Assembly: GCF_900111685.1 (NCBI RefSeq) | Contig: NZ_FOHX01000015.1 | Span: 62,001 to 126,000, forward strand | Direction: 5' to 3' | DNA length: 64,000 bases | From: Nonomuraea wenchangensis | Lineage (GTDB): Bacteria > Actinomycetota > Actinomycetes > Streptosporangiales > Streptosporangiaceae | Shown here: positions 44,687-53,247 of the stretch, one piece after another | How positions within the stretch are numbered: position 1 is the stretch's first letter | How the letters are laid out: each line of letters starts with the position of its first letter | The notes under the pieces: model-generated | What the model saw: only the letters and a program-made list of their open reading frames with translations | The model's database searches: none | What the model was told of the DNA's origin: nothing | Program-made: the position numbers and the translations under genes

Positions 44687-46507
44687 TCATGCGCGTCCTT
44701 CCAGGGAGCGGTAGTCGACCTTTCCTGTGGCGAGCAGGGGCAGGCGGTCGATGGGACGTACGTCGAAACCGCTCCAGTGGAGCCGCAGCTCGGCCCCCAG
44801 CCGCCGGGCGAGCCCCGCGCAGCCGGCCGCGTCCAGCCCCTCTGCCCAGACCGTCACCCGGTCGTCGCCGCTGGTGGCGGCGGCCGGGCCCGCGTTGCGG
44901 AGCAGGCGTTCGACGTCGTCGAGGTTGACCCGTACGCCGAAGATCTTGGCGATGCGCTTGAGCCGCCCGGTGAGGTGGAGGAAGCCCTCCGCGTCCAGAT
45001 GTCCGAGGTCGCCGGTGCGCAGGACGCCGCCGAGGTCGTCACCGCGGGCCAGGTCGGCGGCGGTCTCCGCGTAGCCCATCATGACGTTGGGCCCGTGGTA
45101 GACGACCTCGCCGCCGTCGATCTCCAGCCGCCCGCCGGGCACGGCCCGTCCCACCGAGCCGAGCTTGTCGGCCAGCCGGTCCGGAGGCAGGACGGCGATG
45201 CGGGCGGTGGCCTCCGTCTGCCCGTACATCACGAAGAACCGGTCCGCCCTCGCCGCGAACTCGCTGACCACCTCCGGAGCGAGCCGCCCGCCGGCCTGCG
45301 TGAGCGTGGCGATGGCCGGATGCTCGGAACGGTCGTAGCGCAGTCGGCGGAGCATCTCGTACTGATAGGGGACGGCGGCCAGGGACGTGCAGCGGTGCGC
45401 GTCCAGATGGGTCCAGAACGATCGCTCAAGCAGCCCCGCCTCCGTCAGCATCACGGTCGCGCCGGCCGCCAGATGGCTGTTGAGCACCGAGAGCCCGTAG
45501 CTGTAGTGCAGCGGCAGGCTCGTGGGCGCGACCTCGTCCGGGGTGATCGACAGGGCGGCGGCGATGCTCGCGGCGTTGGCGAGGACGGCCTGGCGGGACA
45601 GGCGTACGAGCTTGGGATTGCCGGTGGAACCCGAGGTGGCGAGGAGGACGGCGAGGTCGGGATGCGGCTCGGGCGTGTCGCGGCGCGCCGGCGAGGAGCC
45701 GTCGGCCGCGTGCGTGAACCCGAGCAGCGCCGCAGGCCGGAACCGCCCCGCCAGCTCCGCCAGCGTGCCCGGCGACAGGTCGGGATCCAGCAGCGCCACC
45801 GGCCGCCCGGAACGGAACGCCGCCAGATAGCGGAGCACGGAGGCGAGGTTGTTGCGCATCCCGCAGAACAGCGGGCCGGGCCGCAGCCGCGCCAGGATCT
45901 CGACCGTCCGGACGATCCGCCGCTCCAGCTCGCCGGCTCCGAGCACCACCCCTTCCCCGGCAATGATCATCCGCGCCTGAGGATGCGGAAAAACCCCTCC
46001 ATCGGTGATCCCTGGAACGCCACCCATCTCCGAAACACCCGCCCCTGTCCCCGCCCCCGGCTCAGGTGCTGCGGAAGAAACGACTGCCGACCCGGCGGCG
46101 ACCACCCCCGTCATCCCCGTCATCTTCGTCACCACTGTCACCCCTGTCACCGACGTGACGACCGCCTTCGCCGGCAACGCCTGTGCCGACGGAACGCCTG
46201 CTGTCTTCGGGGTATCCGGTTCTACTGATGGCTGGGCTGCCGTCTTCGGGGTCATCGGTTGTACCGATGGTGTGGGTGTTGTCTCCGGGGTGACCGGCTC
46301 TGCTGGCGGCGTGGATGCCGTCTTCGTGGTGATCGGGCCTGCCGGAGGGGCGGCTGGCGGCTTTGACGCGGCCGACCCCGCAGAAGGCTCCGGATGCGAC
46401 GGCGATGGTGACGGCGGCTGGGGCGGCTCCACCCAAGCTGGTCGGAGTGGCTGCTGGTCGTCGGACCGGCCGTTCAGCTGGTCGTTGAGCTGGTCGTTTC
46501 CTGTCAT
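44687..46507 (-). CDS. AMP-dependent acyl ligase with repeat-rich N-terminal extension
   Basis: A 606-residue adenylating enzyme. From about residue 178 it is an ANL-superfamily ligase: [16 protein letters not shown] (A3), [11 protein letters not shown] (A5), RTGDLGHLD (A7), [15 protein letters not shown] (A8) and the catalytic Lys596 in ATGKVDY (A10). It could load an acyl group onto the ACP encoded upstream. The first 175 residues are Pro/Thr/Ala/Val-rich and disordered-looking, with five 13-residue repeats (unit like [13 protein letters not shown]) at 53–117 and then VTG/MTG-type short repeats. The extended start is supported by an ATGA overlap with the SDR gene. Third codon positions in the extension are less GC-rich than in the enzyme domain. 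Confidence 0.87.
   Translation of the reverse strand: MTGNDQLNDQLNGRSDDQQPLRPAWVEPPQPPSPSPSHPEPSAGSAASKPPAAPPAGPITTKTASTPPAEPVTPETTPTPSVQPMTPKTAAQPSVEPDTPKTAGVPSAQALPAKAVVTSVTGVTVVTKMTGMTGVVAAGSAVVSSAAPEPGAGTGAGVSEMGGVPGITDGGVFPHPQARMIIAGEGVVLGAGELERRIVRTVEILARLRPGPLFCGMRNNLASVLRYLAAFRSGRPVALLDPDLSPGTLAELAGRFRPAALLGFTHAADGSSPARRDTPEPHPDLAVLLATSGSTGNPKLVRLSRQAVLANAASIAAALSITPDEVAPTSLPLHYSYGLSVLNSHLAAGATVMLTEAGLLERSFWTHLDAHRCTSLAAVPYQYEMLRRLRYDRSEHPAIATLTQAGGRLAPEVVSEFAARADRFFVMYGQTEATARIAVLPPDRLADKLGSVGRAVPGGRLEIDGGEVVYHGPNVMMGYAETAADLARGDDLGGVLRTGDLGHLDAEGFLHLTGRLKRIAKIFGVRVNLDDVERLLRNAGPAAATSGDDRVTVWAEGLDAAGCAGLARRLGAELRLHWSGFDVRPIDRLPLLATGKVDYRSLEGRA
46157..46351. repeat. 39-bp tandem repeat in the AMP-ligase extension
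   Basis: Five in-frame units of 39 bases encode 13-residue Pro/Thr-rich repeats; the middle three units are the most alike and the outer two more diverged. Both strands stay open as reading frames across it, a consequence of the biased repeat composition. Confidence 0.8.
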
Positions 46508-47973
46508 GGCACCAGACCGCCGTCCACGCCGAGGACCTGGCCGGTGACGAAGTCGGCGTCGGGGGAGAGCAGGAACGCCACAGCGCTCGCGACGTCATCA
46601 GGACGGCCGAGGCGGCCGAGCGGCGTGGCGGCGATCGTGGCGGTACGGGCGTCGGGTTCGAGCGTGGACAGCATGTCGGTCTGGATGTAGCCAGGGGCCA
46701 CGGCGTTGACCCTGATCCCGGAGCGACCCAGCTCTTTGGCGGCGGCGAGGGTGAGGCCGATGAGCGCCGCCTTGGAGGCAGAGTAGACGGCCTGCCCCGG
46801 GCCGCCCGCACGGCCCATGACCGAGGAGACGAGGACGATCGAGGGAGAGGTCCCGCGCCGCAGGAGCCTGAGCGCCCCCTGCAGCGTGTGGGCCGCGCCG
46901 ATCGCGTTGATCTCGAAGAGACGGCCGACCGTCTCGGTGCGGACCATGCCGAGGAGACCGGCGGCGTGGATGCCGGCGTTGATGACGAGCGCGTCGAGAC
47001 GGCCGTGGCGCTGGTGGATCCGCCGCATCATGGCCGAGATGAGGGTGGGGTCGGCGACGTCACCGTGCACGGAGTCCGTCAGACCGCCGGTCTGCGCCGC
47101 CACCTCGGCGGCGGCCTTCTCGGCGCGTTCCTCGTCGCGGCCGTGGAGCACGACGCGGTCGCCGTCGGCGGCAAGCCGGACTGCTGTCGCGCGGCCGATC
47201 CCTGTCGTTGAGCCTGTGATGAGGACGACGCGGGGGGAGGCGGTGGCCGGGCTCATGCGTCGCCCTGAGGAGCGGTCGGAGAAGGGCTCGGCTGTTGTAG
47301 GGCGGGTGCCTAGGCCGGTCCACGCGGTTGCGTAGTCCATGGCGGTGCCGGCGGTGCGAGGGCTGGGGGCGGCTGTCGTTCGTACGGGGCTGTTGCGGCT
47401 CGGCTCCGGTCGTGGAACGTCCGCTGCTTCGTCTTCGGAAGGCGCCGCAGCGGCAGGGCCGCCGGAAGCCGACGCTTCGACGGTGTACGCGCCGGTGAAA
47501 GCCGGCGCGGCGGCGGGCTCGCCCGGGAACACTACATCGGCCGTGAACTCGTACGGGGAGGCGACGGCGCTTGCTGGGCCGCTTGCGGGCGTTGCTTCAG
47601 TGTCGGGATCACTGGGAGACGCTGGTGTGATGGCGTGACCACCGGAAGGGGTCGGCTCGGCGGCGGCGGGGCCGTGCGGAGAGGCTGCCTCGGCGGGAGA
47701 GGCGCTCTGGGAGCAGGCTGCCGGAGCAGCGGCGGCGGCAGCGGCGGCGCTGCCGCCTTGTGGAGTCGTCGTGGTGTCGTCGTGCGGCGTCGCAGTGGTG
47801 TCCTCGTACGGAGTCACCGTGGCGTCGGCGTGCGGTGTCGCAGTGGTGTCGCTGTGCCGTGACGTCGTGGTGTCGCCGGTGTCCCTGGACGGGGGCGCGG
47901 GGGCGCGGAGCCCGGCCGCCTCCCGATCCGGTGCCGAGTCCGGTGCTGAATCCGGTGCTGGGTCCGGTGTCAT
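46504..47973 (-). CDS. SDR family oxidoreductase (FabG-like) with a long disordered N-terminal extension
   Basis: The C-terminal 250 residues are a classical short-chain dehydrogenase resembling 3-oxoacyl-ACP reductase: [18 protein letters not shown], the active-site YSASK and the C-terminal [10 protein letters not shown]. It would reduce a ketoacyl or similar intermediate with NADPH. The first 239 residues are low complexity: a PDSA repeat, five octapeptides (unit like DTTATPHA), a poly-Ala run and Pro/Ser/Glu-rich sequence. An internal ATG (codon 240) could make the enzyme alone. The 47973 start, however, has a near-perfect GGGAGG 7 bases upstream and the frame is open throughout, so the long form is probably made. 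It is the second gene of the lux-type cassette after the ACP. Confidence 0.82.
   Translation of the reverse strand: MTPDPAPDSAPDSAPDREAAGLRAPAPPSRDTGDTTTSRHSDTTATPHADATVTPYEDTTATPHDDTTTTPQGGSAAAAAAAAPAACSQSASPAEAASPHGPAAAEPTPSGGHAITPASPSDPDTEATPASGPASAVASPYEFTADVVFPGEPAAAPAFTGAYTVEASASGGPAAAAPSEDEAADVPRPEPSRNSPVRTTAAPSPRTAGTAMDYATAWTGLGTRPTTAEPFSDRSSGRRMSPATASPRVVLITGSTTGIGRATAVRLAADGDRVVLHGRDEERAEKAAAEVAAQTGGLTDSVHGDVADPTLISAMMRRIHQRHGRLDALVINAGIHAAGLLGMVRTETVGRLFEINAIGAAHTLQGALRLLRRGTSPSIVLVSSVMGRAGGPGQAVYSASKAALIGLTLAAAKELGRSGIRVNAVAPGYIQTDMLSTLEPDARTATIAATPLGRLGRPDDVASAVAFLLSPDADFVTGQVLGVDGGLVP
47755..47874. repeat. 24-bp tandem repeat in the SDR extension
   Basis: Five 24-base in-frame units encode octapeptides of the type DTTATPHA. 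A separate 12-base repeat (about four units, encoding PDSA) lies at about 47928–47972, just after the start codon. Confidence 0.8.
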
Positions 47974-48175
47974 CGCGTCCTCCCGTGTGCGGTAGACGCT
48001 GCCTGGTCCGTTGTCATGCCGCCCCCAATGGCTCGGACGATGGCTGGCCCGGTCTATGGCACCCCCGCTGGACCGGAGGTGAGCCGATGTGCGTCGCGAA
48101 GTGCGTCGTGGCGTCCCCCGACGCCTGCGCGCGTCGCCGGCGCGTCTGCGTGAACCCCGGTGCCCGGAGGTGCGC

Positions 48176-48424
48176 TCAGACGGCGGCGGTGCCGATGCCG
48201 TGCTGTTCGAGAAGCTCGGCCGCCGCCGCGAACGAGCTCATGTCGATCATCTCGTTGGTGTCGATCATGATGGAGAACTCGTCCTCCATCGCGGCGACCA
48301 GCGCCATGTGAGCCAGCGAGTCCCACTGCTGGATGGCGCGGTATTCGAGGTCGTCGACGGGTGCGTCGGCGGGAAGGTTGAGAGATCTGCGGAAGACGGC
48401 CCGCAACCGGTCGAGATGGCTCAT
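48176..48424 (-). CDS. Acyl carrier protein
   Basis: A small (82-residue) acidic four-helix carrier protein. The phosphopantetheine attachment Ser is in QQWDSLAHM (Ser36 in this numbering), followed by the helix II sequence [15 protein letters not shown], where the DEF is typical. The start at MSHLDRLR is preferred; an ATG two codons upstream is equally possible and no strong ribosome binding site distinguishes them. It is the first gene of the SDR–AMP-ligase–LuxE–LuxC cassette, 200 bases ahead of the SDR gene, and so is probably the carrier on which the acyl group is held. Confidence 0.9.
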   Translation of the reverse strand: MSHLDRLRAVFRRSLNLPADAPVDDLEYRAIQQWDSLAHMALVAAMEDEFSIMIDTNEMIDMSSFAAAAELLEQHGIGTAAV

Positions 48425-48520
48425 GATCACTCACTAACTCTCTGTCCTCAGGCCACGACCGAGTGTAGCGGCATTTCCGGGTCAGGAGAAACCAAGGCCC
48501 CGCCGGGAGTAATGGAACCG

Positions 48521-48526
48521 TATAAC
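48521..48526 (+). promoter_or_regulatory. Candidate -10 for the plus-strand glycan operon
   Basis: TATAAC lies in the divergent region between the ACP and the plus-strand gene that follows. It ends 5 bases before an in-frame GTG (48532), so a leaderless start there is also possible. No clear -35 is present. Confidence 0.35.
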
Positions 48527-48591
48527 GGCGAGTGGGGCATGTTCGGGGCTGGGAATGTCGCATGGGGCGCGCCAACCGCTACGGGGGAATG

Positions 48592-49425
48592 ATGGACGAA
48601 TCCAATCACTGGTACGGGCACTCGCGCATACTCGGCAGATACTGTGAGATGCCGGACGAGACGCCGAAGCGCATCCAGGGTTTCCTTCAGCACGGATGGA
48701 ACTATCTGCACGGATTCCCGCCGAACGACCACTGGTGCAGCCCTGGTTATCCGCGTTTCGTATGGTCTGACGTGCTGCGTCGGCGAGGCTGGTCGATGGG
48801 CCGCAGAGGGCACTACCTGATCGGCGCGCCCTGGATCTACCTCCTCCATCTGGAGCCCGAACTGGGCGTCACCACAAAACGCGAAGGTACGATCTGGTAT
48901 CCCTTCCATGGCTGGGAGAAGAGCTCTGTCAGGGGCGATCACGACCGGCTCGCCGCCGAAATCCGAGATGTCGAGACAGAGTCGGTAACGGTCTGCCTTT
49001 ACTGGCTGGAATTCGCAAATCCGGACATCCGGCAGGCGTATGAATCGCGGGGATTTCGGGTTATTTGTCATGGTGAACGCGGCTCCCGCTGGGAGAGCAA
49101 GGGGCGCGACTTCCTGCGCAAGCAGCTGATCCAGCTGAGGCGTCACCGCAGGGTGGCCTCCAACCGGCTCGGCAGCGCGCTGTTCTACGGCGCGTCCGTG
49201 GGCTGCGAGGTCGCGGTGTACGGGGACCCCATGCAGTACGAGGACGAACGCCCCGAATACGGCGGCACCGCGCGCCGGATACGGCTCTGGCCCGAATTGC
49301 ACGGCGTGCGCGTCGATCCGGGGCTGGCGGCCGAGGTGGCGGGGCGGGAGCTGGGATTCGAGTATCAGGCGACACCGGAGGAGCTACGGCGCATGTTCGG
49401 ATGGAAGCGGGTGCGGTACGCATGA
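48592..49425 (+). CDS. Unrecognised protein of the surface-glycan locus, possible GT-B-like transferase
   Basis: I do not recognise this family with confidence. The product has about 277 residues, with an N-terminal half rich in Trp, Tyr and His (HWYGHSRILGRYC, FLQHGWNYLHGFPPNDHWC, RFVWSDVLRRRGW). Its second half looks like a nucleotide-sugar-binding Rossmann lobe (VTVCLYWLEFANPDIRQAY, then SNRLGSALFYGASVGCEVAVYG). The latter resembles the late SNR-G-A-YGA segments of capsule or nonulosonate transferases, an inference from pattern only. There is no signal peptide. An upstream GTG at 48532 would extend it by 20 residues; the chosen ATG has GGGGGA just before it. It overlaps the next gene (ATGA) and lies in a locus with CMP-pseudaminate synthesis genes. 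Confidence 0.7.
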   Translation: MDESNHWYGHSRILGRYCEMPDETPKRIQGFLQHGWNYLHGFPPNDHWCSPGYPRFVWSDVLRRRGWSMGRRGHYLIGAPWIYLLHLEPELGVTTKREGTIWYPFHGWEKSSVRGDHDRLAAEIRDVETESVTVCLYWLEFANPDIRQAYESRGFRVICHGERGSRWESKGRDFLRKQLIQLRRHRRVASNRLGSALFYGASVGCEVAVYGDPMQYEDERPEYGGTARRIRLWPELHGVRVDPGLAAEVAGRELGFEYQATPEELRRMFGWKRVRYA

Positions 49426-51131
49426 ACGAGGCACCCGGGAACGTCCGCTTGGTCGGAGGGGAGATGCTGCTGTGGTCGGATATGGCCGACATGTCGGGCG
49501 GCGTCACCGACTGGCGAGGGGCGGCACTTGAGCTGATCAGGCGGATGGTGCCGGCGAGCGGCAAGGTGCTGCTGGTCGGACCGCACCCGCAGACGGTGGT
49601 GGACGAGGTGATCGCCCAAGCCGGGCTGACGGGGGAGGAGTCGGCCGCCCCAGCTGGGCTGGCGGAGGACGAGACGGTCCTCACCCCACTCGCGGGGAGG
49701 GTGGCCGTGCTGGTGCGGTCCTATCCTGACGCCTGCGCCCTCGCCGAACGCCACTCCGCCCTGGACGTCTTCTGCGGCAGGCTGGAGGCGTTCGCCGCCG
49801 ACGAGCCGTACGATCTCGTGCTGGCGCTCGACGGCCTGCTGCGGACGCATTCCGCCGAGGCGCCGGCCGCGTCCTGGGCCGAGTCGCTCGACGCCCTGTC
49901 GGCCCTGGTCGCGCCCGGCGGGAGGCTCGTGCTCGGCGTACACAACGACCTGGGCGTGGACCGCCTCCTGGAGGCGCGCCCGGCCGACCGGGACGGCGGC
50001 GACGACCAGTGGGCGCCGCACGGCTTCGACCCCAGCTACCCCAGCGGGCCGGGAGCGTTGGACGCCGCGCTGGAGTCGGCGGGGCTGAGCGTGCAGCGCT
50101 GCTACGCGGCCTATCCGTCGCGGCACGCGCCGCGCGCGTTGCTCGCCCGCGAGGCGCTGGCCTTCGACCTGCCGGACGCGCTGGCGTTCCCGCTGAGCGC
50201 CAGGGACGGTGACCGCATGCTGGTGGCCGACCCGCTGCGCCTGACCCGCCTGGTGTTCCGGCACCGCCTGGGCGAGGAGCTGGCCCCGGCGTGGCTCGCC
50301 GTCACCGTACGGCCCCCGCTGCTCACCAAGGAGCGGGACGACGCCGACGCGGAGGAGCGTGCGTACACGGCACTGCCCCTCGGTCTCGTCCAGGAGGGCG
50401 GCACCCTGTACGAGCTCACCCACACCGGCCTCAGGCAACTGCCCGACGGCGGCGAACGTCCCATCCCCGCCGGCCGTGTCCTGGAGGAGATCCTCGTCGA
50501 GGCGTGCGCCCGCGAGGACACCGCGACCGTCCGCGAGCTGCTGACCGCCCTGGCGGACTGGGTGGAGGACGGCGGCGACCCGGCGGCGGCGGCCGACAGC
50601 CTCGTGTACGACGGCGTGAGGTTCGCCCCCATAGGCGACCTCCAGGGCCCGCCGGCCCCGCCCGACCCCCGGATCGTCCTGTGCCGGATCCTGCTGCGGT
50701 TCGCCGTACGCCTCCAGGCGGCCGGCCATCACCACCCGTGGCCGTGGCCGCTGGACGCCGACGAGCTCACGCTGACGTTGTGCGGCATGGCGGGCCGCTC
50801 CTGCGACCCGGGCGACCTCGACCGTGCCCGCAAGCTGGACGCCGAGCTGGGGCAGCCGGCCGAGCCGGCCGGGCACGCGCCGACGTACCGCGACCTGCTG
50901 GGCGCCCGTGACCGTCTGGCGGACCAGCTCGCCGCGGCCCTGGCCAGGATCGCGCGGCTGGAGACCAAGCTCTCCTACCGGGAGCGCGAGCTGGTACGGG
51001 CCAGGGGAAAGCTGCGCAGGACCCAGCGGAAGGCGACCGCCTACCGGCGCACGCTCGGCTACCGGCTCTCGCGCCGCCTGGCCCGGCCGCGCCGGGTGGC
51101 ACGGAAGGTCATCCGCCTGCTGTCCGGCTGA
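49422..51131 (+). CDS. SAM methyltransferase-like protein with C-terminal coiled coil
   Basis: A 569-residue protein. The N-terminal 200 residues look like a class I methyltransferase fold: KVLLVGPHPQTVVDEV in place of motif I, an acidic strand end, YDLVLALDGLLRT and LVAPGGRLVLGVHNDLG. The glycine-rich SAM motif is degenerate, so activity is uncertain. A middle region (about 270–470) of unknown fold follows. The last 80 residues are a highly charged coiled coil (LETKLSYRERELVRARGKLRRTQRK) ending in a basic tail, often seen in actinobacterial surface-glycan enzymes. The start is set by an ATGA overlap with the preceding gene. It is followed by a 229-base gap and a GT2 gene. Confidence 0.75.
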   Translation: MNEAPGNVRLVGGEMLLWSDMADMSGGVTDWRGAALELIRRMVPASGKVLLVGPHPQTVVDEVIAQAGLTGEESAAPAGLAEDETVLTPLAGRVAVLVRSYPDACALAERHSALDVFCGRLEAFAADEPYDLVLALDGLLRTHSAEAPAASWAESLDALSALVAPGGRLVLGVHNDLGVDRLLEARPADRDGGDDQWAPHGFDPSYPSGPGALDAALESAGLSVQRCYAAYPSRHAPRALLAREALAFDLPDALAFPLSARDGDRMLVADPLRLTRLVFRHRLGEELAPAWLAVTVRPPLLTKERDDADAEERAYTALPLGLVQEGGTLYELTHTGLRQLPDGGERPIPAGRVLEEILVEACAREDTATVRELLTALADWVEDGGDPAAAADSLVYDGVRFAPIGDLQGPPAPPDPRIVLCRILLRFAVRLQAAGHHHPWPWPLDADELTLTLCGMAGRSCDPGDLDRARKLDAELGQPAEPAGHAPTYRDLLGARDRLADQLAAALARIARLETKLSYRERELVRARGKLRRTQRKATAYRRTLGYRLSRRLARPRRVARKVIRLLSG

Positions 51132-51360
51132 CCGCGCGACCCGGCCCGCGCCTCGGCCAAGGACCGCGAGGACGACAGCAGGCCCCACGACGTCCCGGGC
51201 GCCAGATGACGTCCCAGGTGCCGGATGACGACTCGCCCAGACGGCGACCCGCCCAGACGGCCCACGACCACCCAGACGACCAACCACCACCCACTCAGAC
51301 CACTCAGACAGCGACAGATTCAGACGGCGACAGACGACGCAGCGACGACGAGGAGTACAC
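51132..51360. repeat. Repeat-bearing linker before the first GT2 gene
   Basis: Two adjacent 19-base units, GACGTCCCGGGCGCCAGAT (51189–51207) and its near copy (51208–51226), are followed by at least seven spaced copies of CAGACG or CAGACC. No gene or clear promoter is visible except GAGGAG at 51349–51354, the ribosome binding site of the GT2 gene. Confidence 0.6.
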
Positions 51361-53247
51361 GTGCCGGTTCTCTCGGTGATCGTCCCGTTCCACAACGTCG
51401 AGAAGTACATCGGCCCCTGCCTGGACTCCATCCGCGCCCAGACCCTGGACGACCTGGAGGTGATCTGCGTCGACGACGGCAGCGACGACCACGGCCCGGA
51501 CGTCGTACGGGCCAGGCAGGCCGAGGACCCGCGCATCGCCCTCGTCGTCCAGGCCAACCAGGGCGTGGGCCGGGCCCGCAACGTCGGCCTGGCCCGGGCG
51601 ACGGGCCGCTACCTGGCGTTCGTGGACGGTGACGACACGGTCCCGCGTGAGGCGTTCCAGCGGATGGTCGCCTCCCTGGAGGCCACCGGCTCGGACCTGG
51701 CCTGCGGCAACGTCATGCGCCTGCACCGCAACCTGCTGGTCCCGTCGTGGGCGCACCGGGAGGCGTTCGCCGAGCCGAGGCGGCGTACCCACATCACCCG
51801 CCACCCGCTGCTGATCCGCGACCGGATGTTGTGGAACAAGGTCTACCGCCGCTCCTTCTGGGACCGGCTGGGGCTGAGCTTCCCCGAGCGCATGTACGAG
51901 GACCAGCCCGTCGCCATGGCCGCCCACGTCGGCGCGCGTTCGGTGGACGTCCTCGCCAGGGTCGTCTACCACTGGCGCGAACGCGACGAGCCGGGCGCCT
52001 CGATCACCCAGCGCAGCCTGGAGGTGGGCAACCTGCGCGACCGCCTGCTGTCGGTGCTGGAGACCGCGGACCTGCTGGCCCGCCGCGCTCCCCGGCTGAA
52101 GCCCGCCTTCGACCGCGACACGATGGACATCGACATGAGCGTCGCCGCCGAGGCCGTGGCCGGGATGGGCGGCGCCGCGGATCCGGAGCTGGTCGGGCTG
52201 ATCGTCCGCTACCTCGACGGCGTGTCCCGCGAGGCGTGGCTGAGCGTGCCGTTCGCGCGCCGGCTGCAGCTTCATCTCCTGCGCGGGCACTGCCTGCCCG
52301 AGCTGGGCGACGTGCACGCCCAGGCCCGCGACGGCCGGCTGCGGCCACCGGTACGGCCCGCGGGGATCCTGCGCAGGCGCTGGCACGCCCGCCATCCCTG
52401 GCTGCCGGGCGGCCTGTCGGACGTCTCGGAGGAGCTGAGGCTCGCCGCCCGCCTGGTGGAGCTCGGCTGGCGGCGCGGGGTCCTGGTGGGCGAGGGCCGG
52501 GTGGGCGTCGGCAGCTTCGACGTGGGCGTGCTGCGCCGGGCGCGGGTGCGCGTGTGGCTGGAGGAGCGCCGCACCGGCGAGCGCGTACGGCTGTCCGACC
52601 AGGAGTCCGCGCCCGCCTGGGAGAGCGTCGAGGAGGAGGACGGGGTGCGGCTGCCACAGCACGTGTTCCCGTTCGCCTTCGCCTTCGACCCGGCCGCGCT
52701 CTCGGCCGCGCAGCTCACCCGGCGCGGCCAGTGGGACCTGCGCCTGCAGCTCAGGGGGCACGGGCTGCGGCTGGAGGGCCGGGTGGCCGGGCCGCGCTGG
52801 CTGCCGCCCGCCGTTCCGGCCCCGCGGCGCGCGTCCGGCGTGTGGGTGGTGCCGGTCCGTACCGCGAAGGGGGCCTGGGGCCTGCGCCTGCGCCTGGCCG
52901 AGGTGATCATCGGCGAGTGCCGGATGGACGGCGGCGACCTGGTGTTCTCGGGGGAGCTGGCCGACGTCGGCGACGGCGAGCCGGTGCTGCGGCTGCGCCG
53001 CAGGAGCGACGGCGAGGAGATGTACTTCCCGGTGGCGCTCGCCGGGCAGGACTTCCACGCCAGGGTGCCGCTCGCCGACCTCGACGAGAGCGTGGGCCAG
53101 GAGTCGTGGTGGGAGGTCGTGATCGACCAGGGCAAGGCGCTGCGCCCGCTGGTGCGCACCGGGCAGCGGCCGGTCGCCCTGGTGGCCGACCGGCGTTTCC
53201 TGGTGGACCGGAGCGAGGACGGCTGCCTGCTGCTCGCCGAGCGCTAA
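51361..53247 (+). CDS. Family 2 glycosyltransferase with long C-terminal region (teichoic-acid type)
   Basis: A 628-residue enzyme. The GT-A domain (about 1–230) has VLSVIVPFHNVEKYI, VDDGSDDHGPD, NQGVGRARNVGLA and the metal-binding DGDD of YLAFVDGDD. The block DRMLWNKVYRRSFW with YEDQPVA is characteristic of GT2 enzymes of wall teichoic-acid glycosylation. The C-terminal 380 residues include a helical linker and two beta-rich segments that may bind the polymer or oligomerise, as in TarS-like enzymes (inference). The GTG start has GAGGAG 6 bases upstream. It is paralogous to the GT2 gene at the other side of the pse genes. Its TAA stop overlaps the convergent pseC stop. Confidence 0.88.
   Translation: MPVLSVIVPFHNVEKYIGPCLDSIRAQTLDDLEVICVDDGSDDHGPDVVRARQAEDPRIALVVQANQGVGRARNVGLARATGRYLAFVDGDDTVPREAFQRMVASLEATGSDLACGNVMRLHRNLLVPSWAHREAFAEPRRRTHITRHPLLIRDRMLWNKVYRRSFWDRLGLSFPERMYEDQPVAMAAHVGARSVDVLARVVYHWRERDEPGASITQRSLEVGNLRDRLLSVLETADLLARRAPRLKPAFDRDTMDIDMSVAAEAVAGMGGAADPELVGLIVRYLDGVSREAWLSVPFARRLQLHLLRGHCLPELGDVHAQARDGRLRPPVRPAGILRRRWHARHPWLPGGLSDVSEELRLAARLVELGWRRGVLVGEGRVGVGSFDVGVLRRARVRVWLEERRTGERVRLSDQESAPAWESVEEEDGVRLPQHVFPFAFAFDPAALSAAQLTRRGQWDLRLQLRGHGLRLEGRVAGPRWLPPAVPAPRRASGVWVVPVRTAKGAWGLRLRLAEVIIGECRMDGGDLVFSGELADVGDGEPVLRLRRRSDGEEMYFPVALAGQDFHARVPLADLDESVGQESWWEVVIDQGKALRPLVRTGQRPVALVADRRFLVDRSEDGCLLLAER

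Noticed and set aside
46005-46547. Plus-strand frame across the AMP-ligase repeats
   Set aside because: It is open only because the repeat composition lacks stops on both strands; the minus-strand gene has domain continuity and an overlap-defined start.
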